Assembly (NCBI GenBank): GCA_947581745.1
Contig: CANPVW010000018.1
Location: forward strand, 1 to 5,379
DNA: 5,379 nucleotides
Direction: 5' to 3'
From: Candidatus Benthicola azotiphorus
GTDB taxonomy: Bacteria; Gemmatimonadota; Gemmatimonadetes; Palauibacterales; Palauibacteraceae
The position numbers and the translations under genes were made by a program. The notes below the pieces were generated by a model, which was not told where the DNA came from, searched no databases, and saw only the letters and a list, made by a program, of their open reading frames with translations. This document shows, piece by piece, positions 1 to 5,379 of this stretch. Position 1 is the first letter of the stretch. Every line of letters begins with the position of its first letter.

Positions 1-218
1 GGCTCCACGCGGATCTCGAGTCGCTCGATCCTCAGCGCGGCCAGGTCTTCCTCCGTCAGCCCGGCTTGCGGCACACTCACCGTGGGCAGCCGGTCCGCCC
101 CTTCCACCTCGGCTACCGTCTCCGGGCGGGGCGCGGGGGCCGGGCCCTGTGGCCCCGCCTGGCGTCCCGAACATCCCGCGACGAGGGCCGTCACCAGAAG
201 CACCGTCACCTTCCTCAT
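1..218 (-). CDS. Predicted lipoprotein, N-terminal part only (3' end outside window)
   Basis: An open frame runs from ATG at 218 to the left edge without a stop, giving 72 full codons. The first 16 residues form a lipoprotein signal peptide: MRK, a hydrophobic stretch, then lipobox VAGC with Cys16 as the lipidation site. The residue after Cys is Ser, not Asp, which in classical Gram-negative sorting favours the outer membrane. Residues 17-35 are rich in Pro, Gly and Ala and look like a flexible linker. The rest, including LTEEDLAALRIERLEIRVEP (53-72), starts what may be a folded domain, but too little is present to name a family. It starts 31 bases after the transporter stop with its own Shine-Dalgarno sequence, so it probably belongs to the same operon. 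Confidence 0.75.
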   Translation of the reverse strand, partial: MRKVTVLLVTALVAGCSGRQAGPQGPAPAPRPETVAEVEGADRLPTVSVPQAGLTEEDLAALRIERLEIRVE

Positions 219-221
219 CCG

Positions 222-227
222 CCCTCC
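222..227 (-). promoter_or_regulatory. Shine-Dalgarno site of the lipoprotein gene
   Basis: GGAGGG on the minus strand ends three bases before the ATG at 216-218. It lies in the 31-base gap after the transporter stop and supports this ATG as the start. The gap shows no convincing hairpin or T-run, so transcription probably continues from the transporter. Confidence 0.7.
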
Positions 228-249
228 GGTATCGATTCGCCTCGCGGGC

Positions 250-1707
250 TCACGCCTCATCCGCCTTCTCGAACGGACGCGCGAGCCGCCGATTGAAAGC
301 CAGAAGAACCGCGATCACTACCCCGCCCTGTACGAGCACGGTTCCCACGTTGAAGGTGGAGAATGGGGACAGGGATGCTGCGAGATCGCTGCGATCGAGG
401 GCCTGTCTCAGCCACCAGAACAGCAGGACCAGCGCCTCGAGCACGACGAACCCCATCACGAAGCTCCACCAGCCGCCGATTCGGAGGTCGCTGCCGTCGC
501 GATTCACGAGCCGAGCGCGGAAGCGCCCGACGCCGTATCGCAGCACGCCTGTCGCGAAGAACAGGCCCGACAGCATGAGGCCGACGCTCCACACCCAATC
601 CTGGTTGCGGAAGAAGTCCATCGAAAGGGCCGACGGCACCCCCAGCAGGAAGCCCCCGAGGGCCACGATCTGGATGGACCGGGCCCGGCTCAGGCCGAAG
701 TCGATCAGCACTCTCGACGCCAGCTCGATCATCGAGATCAGGCTGCTCCAGGCAGCGAACACGAGGGCGAGGAAGAACAGCACCATGAACAGGTTTCCGG
801 CAGGCATCCGGGCGAACAGCTGTGGAACCCATATGAAGGTCAGGCCCTCGTTGCCGGCGCCCACGATGGTGTCCGCCGCCTCGGGCATGATGGCGAACGC
901 GGTGCACAACACCATGATTCCGGCGAGCAGAGACACGGAGTTGTTGCCGAACCCGAGCACGAACGCGTTCAGCGTTGTGTCTTCGCGGTTGCGCAGGTAC
1001 ACGGCGTACGCGGTGATCAGCCCCCAGCCGGCTCCCGTGTCCCAGGCGTTCTGGGTGAGCGCCTCGAGCCAGACCCGGGCGGTGAGCAGGTCACTCCAGT
1101 CGGGCGTGAACAGAAACGCCAGCCCGCGTTCCGCGCCCGGGAGAGTGACGGCGCGGACGGCGAGGACGATCACCAGCAGGAACAGCGTCGGGATCAGAAC
1201 GCGGGCTGCCTTCTCGATCCCGCGCACGCCATACGCGACGACCACGACTCCGAGCGCCATCGCGATCCCGTGCGTCAGCACGGCCGCCGCCGAGCCGACG
1301 TATCCGTCCCAGAACGCCGTCGCCGCTTCGGGTGACGTCATGGGAATGCCACGCGTCAGCGACCCCCACAGGTAGCGGATCGTCCACCCCATGACGACGG
1401 AGTAGTAGAACATGATCGCGGTGGCCGTGAACGCGACCCACGCCCCCATCCAGGCGCTGCCGCGTCCCAGAAGCAGGGCGAAGGCGCCGACGGGTCCGCG
1501 ACGGGTCTCACGTCCCATGGCGAACTCCACCAGGATCAGCGGAACGGACCACAGGACGAGGAAGATCGCCCACGCGAACAGGAAGGAACCTCCGCCGTTC
1601 GTCGCGGCAACGCGCGGAAACCGCCAGATGTTGCCGGTTCCCACGGCCATTCCGAGCATCACGAGCATGGTCCCCCAGCGAGAGGAGAATCTCTGCTCTT
1701 CGCTCAC
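250..1707 (-). CDS. Sodium-dependent transporter, NSS/SNF family (amino-acid-type symporter)
   Basis: This 485-residue integral inner-membrane protein has about 12 predicted helices. Members use the sodium gradient to import amino acids or related amines. The family signature is clear: AVGTGNIWRFP (21-31) in the broken TM1, then NGGGSF (37-42) and EFAMGR (61-66). Aligned by eye to LeuT, Na2-site residues are kept (Gly19, Val22, Ala318, Ser321, Ser322), as are Na1 residues Ala21, Asn26 and Asn255, substrate-gating Tyr102, and likely gate pair Arg29 and Asp370. TM6 is unusual: QNAWDTGAGWG (219-229) puts Asp223 where LeuT has Thr254, Gly225 for Ser256, and Trp222 and Trp228 for Phe253 and Phe259. 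Trp46 replaces the chloride-site Tyr47, while Ser259 sits at the LeuT Glu290 position. Gly at position 23 (LeuT Gly24), rather than the Asp of monoamine carriers, suggests an amino-acid-like substrate. The substrate cannot be named from sequence. Confidence 0.95.
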   Translation of the reverse strand: MSEEQRFSSRWGTMLVMLGMAVGTGNIWRFPRVAATNGGGSFLFAWAIFLVLWSVPLILVEFAMGRETRRGPVGAFALLLGRGSAWMGAWVAFTATAIMFYYSVVMGWTIRYLWGSLTRGIPMTSPEAATAFWDGYVGSAAAVLTHGIAMALGVVVVAYGVRGIEKAARVLIPTLFLLVIVLAVRAVTLPGAERGLAFLFTPDWSDLLTARVWLEALTQNAWDTGAGWGLITAYAVYLRNREDTTLNAFVLGFGNNSVSLLAGIMVLCTAFAIMPEAADTIVGAGNEGLTFIWVPQLFARMPAGNLFMVLFFLALVFAAWSSLISMIELASRVLIDFGLSRARSIQIVALGGFLLGVPSALSMDFFRNQDWVWSVGLMLSGLFFATGVLRYGVGRFRARLVNRDGSDLRIGGWWSFVMGFVVLEALVLLFWWLRQALDRSDLAASLSPFSTFNVGTVLVQGGVVIAVLLAFNRRLARPFEKADEA

Positions 1708-1719
1708 TCGCAGACCTCC
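1704..1719 (-). promoter_or_regulatory. Strong Shine-Dalgarno and GTGA overlap setting the transporter start
   Basis: On the minus strand GGAGGT (1714-1719) lies six bases before a GTG at 1705-1707. That GTG shares GTGA with the TGA stop of the hydrolase (1704-1706). This is a near-ideal ribosome binding site inside the hydrolase coding end. It fixes the transporter start at GTG rather than at a later in-frame ATG. Confidence 0.88.
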
Positions 1720-2765
1720 GATTCGAGTCTCGGTGACCCGGGTATCCCCGGCGAATTCGGACCATCGGAAGCGCCGGCTCCCGCCTCACGACGCGCCACG
1801 GCTTCCAGCCACCGGGACAGCCTTCGATTGAAGCTGCCGGGCATCGACACGTGCGAGCAATGCCCGGTGCCCGGGACCTCTTCGTACCTCGCCCCGGGCA
1901 CGAGAGAGGCGATTTCGTGCGACCAGGCCGGTGGCACATAGTGATCCCGCGGACCCTTGAGGACCAGCGTGGGGGCCCGGATCGCTGGAAGCTGGGGTCT
2001 GAGGTCGACCTTCTTGAGGCGGGCCACCCGGGCGCTCGAGACGGATGACGGCACCGTGCGGGGACCCGTCCACAGAGCGTAATCGACCACCCTCTCGCCA
2101 CCCGGCGAGGAGTCGTAGATCCACACGTCGAGACGGCTCCAGAGCCGGGCCATCGCCCTTCCGAGGGCTGTCGGCAGGTACCGGGTGGTGAACATCGCGA
2201 GGGGCGTCAGCAGGGCCCTGTTCAGGCCCACGTGCTCGTATCCGATCCGGGCCAGCGTGTTGGCCAGGACGAGGCCGGTCGCGCGCTCCGGGTCCCGGAC
2301 CGCGAACCTCATGGCGATCGATCCGCCGAGACTCTGCCCGAGCAACACGAAGCGCTCGAGGCCCGCCGCCGAGGCCAGCTCCGCGACGTCGTCCACCATC
2401 CGGTCGAGCGTGTCGTCGGGAGCGAACCGCTCCCGGAGCGAAGCGCAGATGACACGGTGTCGCCGCGCCAGGGCGGGCACCTGGTATCGGAAGGTCTCCT
2501 TCATCCCGTCCGCCCCGGGCACCAGGAACAACGCGGAAACGGCGGACGCGTGGCCGTCCCCGGAGGCGGGATCATCCGTGGGCCCGACATCCACGTAGTC
2601 CACCGTCTCACCGTCGGAAAACGTGAACGTCCTGCCCCGCAGTGGCGCGCCGTCGACTCCCAGAATGGGCGGTCGCACCAGCCGTCGATTCCGCCGCAGC
2701 ACCGCCGCCGCATAGGCCGCTCCGGCTAGCAGCACCGCGAGGATCGAGCCGACGGTGGTCGTCAC
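1704..2765 (-). CDS. Membrane-anchored alpha/beta hydrolase
   Basis: This 353-residue alpha/beta-hydrolase-fold protein is probably an esterase or related hydrolase; its substrate is unknown. The triad is readable: nucleophile Ser145 in GQSLGG (143-148), acid Asp274 in GPRDHYVP (271-278), and His302 in GTGHCSH (299-305). The oxyanion-loop region reads LVPGADG (81-87), with Pro where many relatives have His before the Gly. Residues 150-250 form a cap-like helical region between nucleophile and acid. A single hydrophobic segment (about 5-23) is followed by RRNRR, so the positive-inside rule places the catalytic domain on the cytoplasmic side. A tail after about 325 is rich in Gly, Pro and Ser and looks disordered. 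The GTG start lies 7 bases after the M14-like stop with no clear Shine-Dalgarno sequence, suggesting reinitiation. The stop overlaps the transporter start. Unlike the two upstream genes, its catalytic residues are intact. Confidence 0.9.
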   Translation of the reverse strand: MTTTVGSILAVLLAGAAYAAAVLRRNRRLVRPPILGVDGAPLRGRTFTFSDGETVDYVDVGPTDDPASGDGHASAVSALFLVPGADGMKETFRYQVPALARRHRVICASLRERFAPDDTLDRMVDDVAELASAAGLERFVLLGQSLGGSIAMRFAVRDPERATGLVLANTLARIGYEHVGLNRALLTPLAMFTTRYLPTALGRAMARLWSRLDVWIYDSSPGGERVVDYALWTGPRTVPSSVSSARVARLKKVDLRPQLPAIRAPTLVLKGPRDHYVPPAWSHEIASLVPGARYEEVPGTGHCSHVSMPGSFNRRLSRWLEAVARREAGAGASDGPNSPGIPGSPRLESEVCE

Positions 2766-2772
2766 GACGGGA

Positions 2773-4380
2773 TCAGTGCGGGTCGGGTCGAGTGGATCCG
2801 AGATCCGCCGGCTCGGTTCGCAGAGACCCGGTCGGTGTCCCGTCCTCGATGCGATGCACCGGATAGAGTCCTGCGTGCGAAGAGCCGTCGGCGACAGACC
2901 CTTCCCGACCGAGCGGCGCGTCCTGGGACCAGGGCTCGATCAGGGTGAACAGAAGCCGAAGCGCCGGCTGGTCGGATCGCACGATCCAGGAGCCTGAGGG
3001 GAATGTTCGCTCGCCGCGCACGAGAAGGTCCGAACCGTCGGCCGCCGAGTCGAGGGGAAGTTCGTCGGCCAGGCCCGGCGGAAGATGGGAGGCCCGTCCC
3101 ACCGGATACGAACCGACTTCGATTCGAGCGTCGCGGCGCAGGCGCTCGACCGCGAATCCGTGAGCCGAAACCAGCTCCGCCCACTCCCGTCCTTCCGGCT
3201 CGATCACCCACGCCGGCGGGACGGGGAGCGCGAGGCGGCGGCGGACGATGGGGTGCCATCGATCGGTGGTCTGCTGCGCTATCCGTCCCTGGTCGGTCCA
3301 GACGAGCCACACCAGATCCGGACGATCCCCGTCCCTGGCCCAGGCCTGGCGCACCGACAGGGCCGACGGCTCCGACGGCCGTCGGTCGCGAAGTCCGGCC
3401 GCCTGCGCGGCGGCCACTTCGAGAAGGTAGCCCAACGATTCGTACAGCATCTGCACCCGCTCCGGGAGGCCCTCGGCGCCTCCCACCGAAGCGACTCCCA
3501 GCATGATCGACAGGCTGCCGGCGAGGGAGAAGGCGTTGAGGGTGTGTTTCGCTCCGAGTTCTCCGGGTGTAAGGAACGCTCCCTCCGGCAGGGCGTCCGC
3601 TCCGAGCAAGGGCGTTCCGATTCCGCCGAGGTCGGGCTCGACCGCCACGTATTCGCGGAACAGTACCGAGTTCTTGGCCAGCTCGTTCGCCACGTACGGC
3701 AGCAGGTAGAAGCGTCCGTAAGTGGTGAGATCCGGATCCACGTTCGGATGCCTCGGAACGGCCGCCTGGACCCGGTACACGGTCGGACCGAGCTCCCGCA
3801 GCTCCACGACGAGGTGCGGCTGCCAGCGGCGCACGAAATCGTGAACGGCCCTCGTTGAAGGAGACCGGAGGCGCAGGTGATCACGGGTGAGATCGACGCC
3901 CGATGGAGACTCCGGCACCCACCAGAGCAGGCCCCAGGGATTCGCGGCGGGGACGATCGAGATCTCCAGGTCATCCAGCAGACTTCCGATCCCGCCCAGC
4001 GCCATTTCCCGGACGACCTGCAGGCTGACCTCCGGTCCGGAGAGATCGGTCCCGGATTCCCCGGAAAGCACGAGCACCCTGAGGCGTTCCCGATCCTCGG
4101 ATGCTGGTCTCCGGAGCCGTACGAGAAGCACCGGCAGCGAGGAGTCCGGGTCCATCGCGCCGCCGTCCACCCAGGCCAGCGTGTCCAGCGTCACCGTCTC
4201 CTTCGAGCCGGCCAGACGTGCCAGGTAATCGTTCGCCTCCGCCGGCGTCGTGGGCGCGAACCAGCCGCGCTGTTCGCCCGGAGTCGCCCACTCCCTCATC
4301 ACGGCGCCCTGGCCTTCCTGTGCGAGTGCCTGGGAGACGAGAAGCAGCAGAAGGCCGCAGGCCAGACCGCAGCGGGTCAT
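2773..4380 (-). CDS. Secreted M14 carboxypeptidase-like protein lacking metal-binding and catalytic residues (predicted pseudoenzyme)
   Basis: This is a 535-residue protein. Residues 1-20 form a Sec signal peptide: MTRC, a hydrophobic core, then a signal peptidase I site ALA|Q. Residues about 45-300 follow the M14 zinc carboxypeptidase fold: YLARLAG (52-58), the first zinc region LSGESGTDLSGPE (105-117), the strand and loop IVPAANPWG (142-150), GVDLTRD (161-167), and WQPHLVVELRE (186-196). Active M14 enzymes have HGNE, DLNRD, DLHE and a later catalytic Glu. Here HGNE is SGTD (Ser109, Asp112), DLHE is ELRE (Arg195), and the catalytic Glu position in the segment LSIMLGVASVGG (290-301) appears to be Gly295. 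The substrate-carboxylate Arg survives as Arg166. The C-terminal part (about 385-485) resembles that of large bacterial M14 proteins, with PPAWVIEP and LFTLIEPWSQD. I infer a secreted, non-catalytic protein, perhaps peptide-binding. The ATG start is supported by the signal peptide and the ATGA overlap. Confidence 0.85.
   Translation of the reverse strand: MTRCGLACGLLLLLVSQALAQEGQGAVMREWATPGEQRGWFAPTTPAEANDYLARLAGSKETVTLDTLAWVDGGAMDPDSSLPVLLVRLRRPASEDRERLRVLVLSGESGTDLSGPEVSLQVVREMALGGIGSLLDDLEISIVPAANPWGLLWWVPESPSGVDLTRDHLRLRSPSTRAVHDFVRRWQPHLVVELRELGPTVYRVQAAVPRHPNVDPDLTTYGRFYLLPYVANELAKNSVLFREYVAVEPDLGGIGTPLLGADALPEGAFLTPGELGAKHTLNAFSLAGSLSIMLGVASVGGAEGLPERVQMLYESLGYLLEVAAAQAAGLRDRRPSEPSALSVRQAWARDGDRPDLVWLVWTDQGRIAQQTTDRWHPIVRRRLALPVPPAWVIEPEGREWAELVSAHGFAVERLRRDARIEVGSYPVGRASHLPPGLADELPLDSAADGSDLLVRGERTFPSGSWIVRSDQPALRLLFTLIEPWSQDAPLGREGSVADGSSHAGLYPVHRIEDGTPTGSLRTEPADLGSTRPDPH
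4377..4380 (-). other. ATGA stop/start overlap (translational coupling)
   Basis: The TGA stop of the M3-like gene (4377-4379) overlaps the ATG start of the M14-like gene (4378-4380) by sharing ATGA. No strong Shine-Dalgarno sequence precedes this ATG; only a weak GGGAA lies upstream. Translation of the second gene probably depends on ribosomes finishing the first, which supports co-expression of the two proteins. Confidence 0.85.
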
Positions 4381-5379
4381 TCGAACGGTTCCCGGACTGA
4401 CGCGATCAGCGCTTCCACGCCGAGTCGGGCGTTGTCGTAGGATGACGCGACCTCGGGCGCCGAGAACCGCAGGCCGTTCGAGAACCGGTCCCCGAGGAAT
4501 GGTCCGCTGCGGGGATTTCGGTACCAGTCGTCATCGAACCGCTCGCGCAGCTCCCGTCGCAACTGGGCCTCGAGCATGCGGCCACGCAGGTAGCGCGCGA
4601 CTCCGAATCGCTGGCCCAGCCGCTCGAGAAACGAACGCGGATCGAAGCGAAAGCCCGTCGCGCCGCCGAGAAGCTCGGCCCAGCGAGCGCCCATGTCACC
4701 GGGACTCGCGCTGTCCGACATCTCGATTTCGAACTCCAGCCTGGCCGCGGCCTCGCGAAGCGCGAACAGGTCCACGGCGCCGGCGGCTCTCCGATACTCC
4801 GCAAGCGGTTGGCCCTGCAGTCCACTGGCCCTCCTGACCCAACCGTCTTCCCTGGACAGCCCCGCGAACAGGAGGCCGTGGGCCCTGGCCACCGCGAGGT
4901 CGCCCAGAGCTCGGTCCTCGAACGAGAGCCGGGAGTCCGTATACGCGAAGTGCAACGCGTGGCCGACGGCTGTCAGCAGCGAAACACAGCCGGGCTGTGT
5001 GATCGTCGGCGTGACCAGCAACAGGATCCTGCCCGGTACCGTCACCGGAGTGCTGCACGTCGTCATGCCCGGCCCCGGGAAAGGCTCCTGCTCCACGATG
5101 ACGTGGCCGCCGTATTCCAGCGGAAGGCCCATGTCCCGCAGGTCGCTCCGCAGGATTCCCAGGACATCGCTGTCCTTCCAGGCACCGTCGAGCCAGGGCA
5201 TTCGCTTCAACCAGCCGGCGTCGTGGCTCTCGGCTTCCTCGGGCCCGATCCCGATGCGCCTTCGAAGCTCGTCGCGCATCACCTCGCGATACAGATCGTC
5301 GGTCTCATCGATCAGGCGGCGACCCTCACGCATTACACCGAGGAGGTTCACGCCCGCGAGCCTCTCCACCGCTTCGCGA
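4377..5379 (-). CDS. M3-like metallopeptidase homologue with a lost zinc site, 5' end outside window (predicted pseudoenzyme)
   Basis: The last 333 residues are visible and the frame is open to the right edge. A GTG at 5369 is probably an internal Val, because the family N-terminal region seems to continue upstream. Numbering from that GTG as 1, the layout resembles M3-like zinc peptidases: a helical section (1-85), a strand segment with TPVTVPG (107-113), the zinc-helix region LLTAVGHALHFAYTD (131-145), FEDRALGDLAVARAHGLLF (150-168), and a helical C-terminal part with ARYLRGRMLEAQLRRELRERF (258-278). In active relatives the zinc helix reads HExGHAxHF. Here His is Thr133 and the catalytic Glu is Ala134; only His137 remains. 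The downstream Glu ligand appears to be Arg162. Hydrolysis by the usual mechanism is therefore not expected. The intact frame and 4-base coupling to the next gene argue against simple decay. The exact subfamily is uncertain, and localisation cannot be judged without the N-terminus. Confidence 0.72.
   Translation of the reverse strand, partial: REAVERLAGVNLLGVMREGRRLIDETDDLYREVMRDELRRRIGIGPEEAESHDAGWLKRMPWLDGAWKDSDVLGILRSDLRDMGLPLEYGGHVIVEQEPFPGPGMTTCSTPVTVPGRILLLVTPTITQPGCVSLLTAVGHALHFAYTDSRLSFEDRALGDLAVARAHGLLFAGLSREDGWVRRASGLQGQPLAEYRRAAGAVDLFALREAAARLEFEIEMSDSASPGDMGARWAELLGGATGFRFDPRSFLERLGQRFGVARYLRGRMLEAQLRRELRERFDDDWYRNPRSGPFLGDRFSNGLRFSAPEVASSYDNARLGVEALIASVREPFE

Noticed and set aside
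219..249. Possible terminator or promoter between transporter and lipoprotein
   Set aside because: The gap is only 31 bases and contains a Shine-Dalgarno sequence but no stable inverted repeat with a T-run; the ATCGAT palindrome is too short to mean anything.
82..1335. Long plus-strand open frame (417 codons) opposite the transporter
   Set aside because: It is antisense to a clear NSS transporter. Its composition is rich in His, Glu, Gln and Arg with no motif or hydrophobic core, as expected for a shadow frame in high-GC DNA. The same applies to the frame at 149-1375.
3085..3858. Plus-strand open frame of 257 codons opposite the M14-like gene
   Set aside because: No recognisable domain and composition typical of antisense shadow frames; the opposing minus-strand frame has a signal peptide and family motifs.
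3279..3974. Minus-strand frame of 231 codons in another register within the M14-like gene
   Set aside because: Very rich in Arg and Ser with no motif; the 2773-4380 frame explains this DNA. I also considered a frameshift in the M14-like gene, but its family motifs run in one frame end to end.
4968..4973. Possibility that TAVGH arose from a sequencing error in HEVGH
   Set aside because: Both codons differ from usual His and Glu codons by more than one base, the frame is intact on both sides, and the distant third ligand position is also changed.
5367..5369. GTG at 5369 as the true start of the M3-like gene
   Set aside because: The frame stays open upstream to the edge, no Shine-Dalgarno can be assessed in the remaining 10 bases, and family members have a substantial N-terminal region before this point, so it is treated as an internal Val.

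Overview
The window is a compact, high-GC bacterial segment in which all five recognisable genes lie on the minus strand, so transcription runs from the right edge to the left. Junctions are tight: a 4-base ATGA overlap, a 7-base gap, a 4-base GTGA overlap and a 31-base gap. This looks like the middle of one operon, with promoter and first gene(s) beyond position 5379 and the end beyond position 1. Two of the four visible starts are GTG. A lipobox lipoprotein and a Sec signal peptide, with high GC and this gene content, suggest a Gram-negative environmental bacterium. Gemmatimonadota is my best guess from general resemblance only, not from any marker gene.

In transcription order: (1) 4377-5379, the C-terminal 333 residues of an M3-like (oligoendopeptidase/gluzincin fold) protein whose HExxH site reads TAVGH and whose third zinc ligand Glu is Arg. 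(2) 2773-4380, a secreted M14 carboxypeptidase-like protein in which both zinc-binding His, the zinc-binding Glu and the catalytic Glu appear to be replaced. (3) 1704-2765, a membrane-anchored alpha/beta hydrolase with an intact Ser-Asp-His triad. (4) 250-1707, a 12-helix sodium-dependent transporter of the neurotransmitter:sodium symporter (NSS/SNF) family with an unusual TM6 core motif. (5) 1-218, the start of a lipoprotein that runs off the left edge.

The most notable point is that two neighbouring, translationally coupled genes from unrelated metallopeptidase families both keep their fold signatures and intact frames but have lost their metal sites. They sit upstream of a predicted amino-acid-type transporter. 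One hypothesis is a non-catalytic peptide or amino-acid binding/uptake module, with the hydrolase as the only evident enzyme. Family assignments rest on motifs read by eye; the joint function is inference. No RNA genes, mobile elements, CRISPR arrays, repeats or terminators were recognised, and no gene-free stretch exceeds 31 bases.
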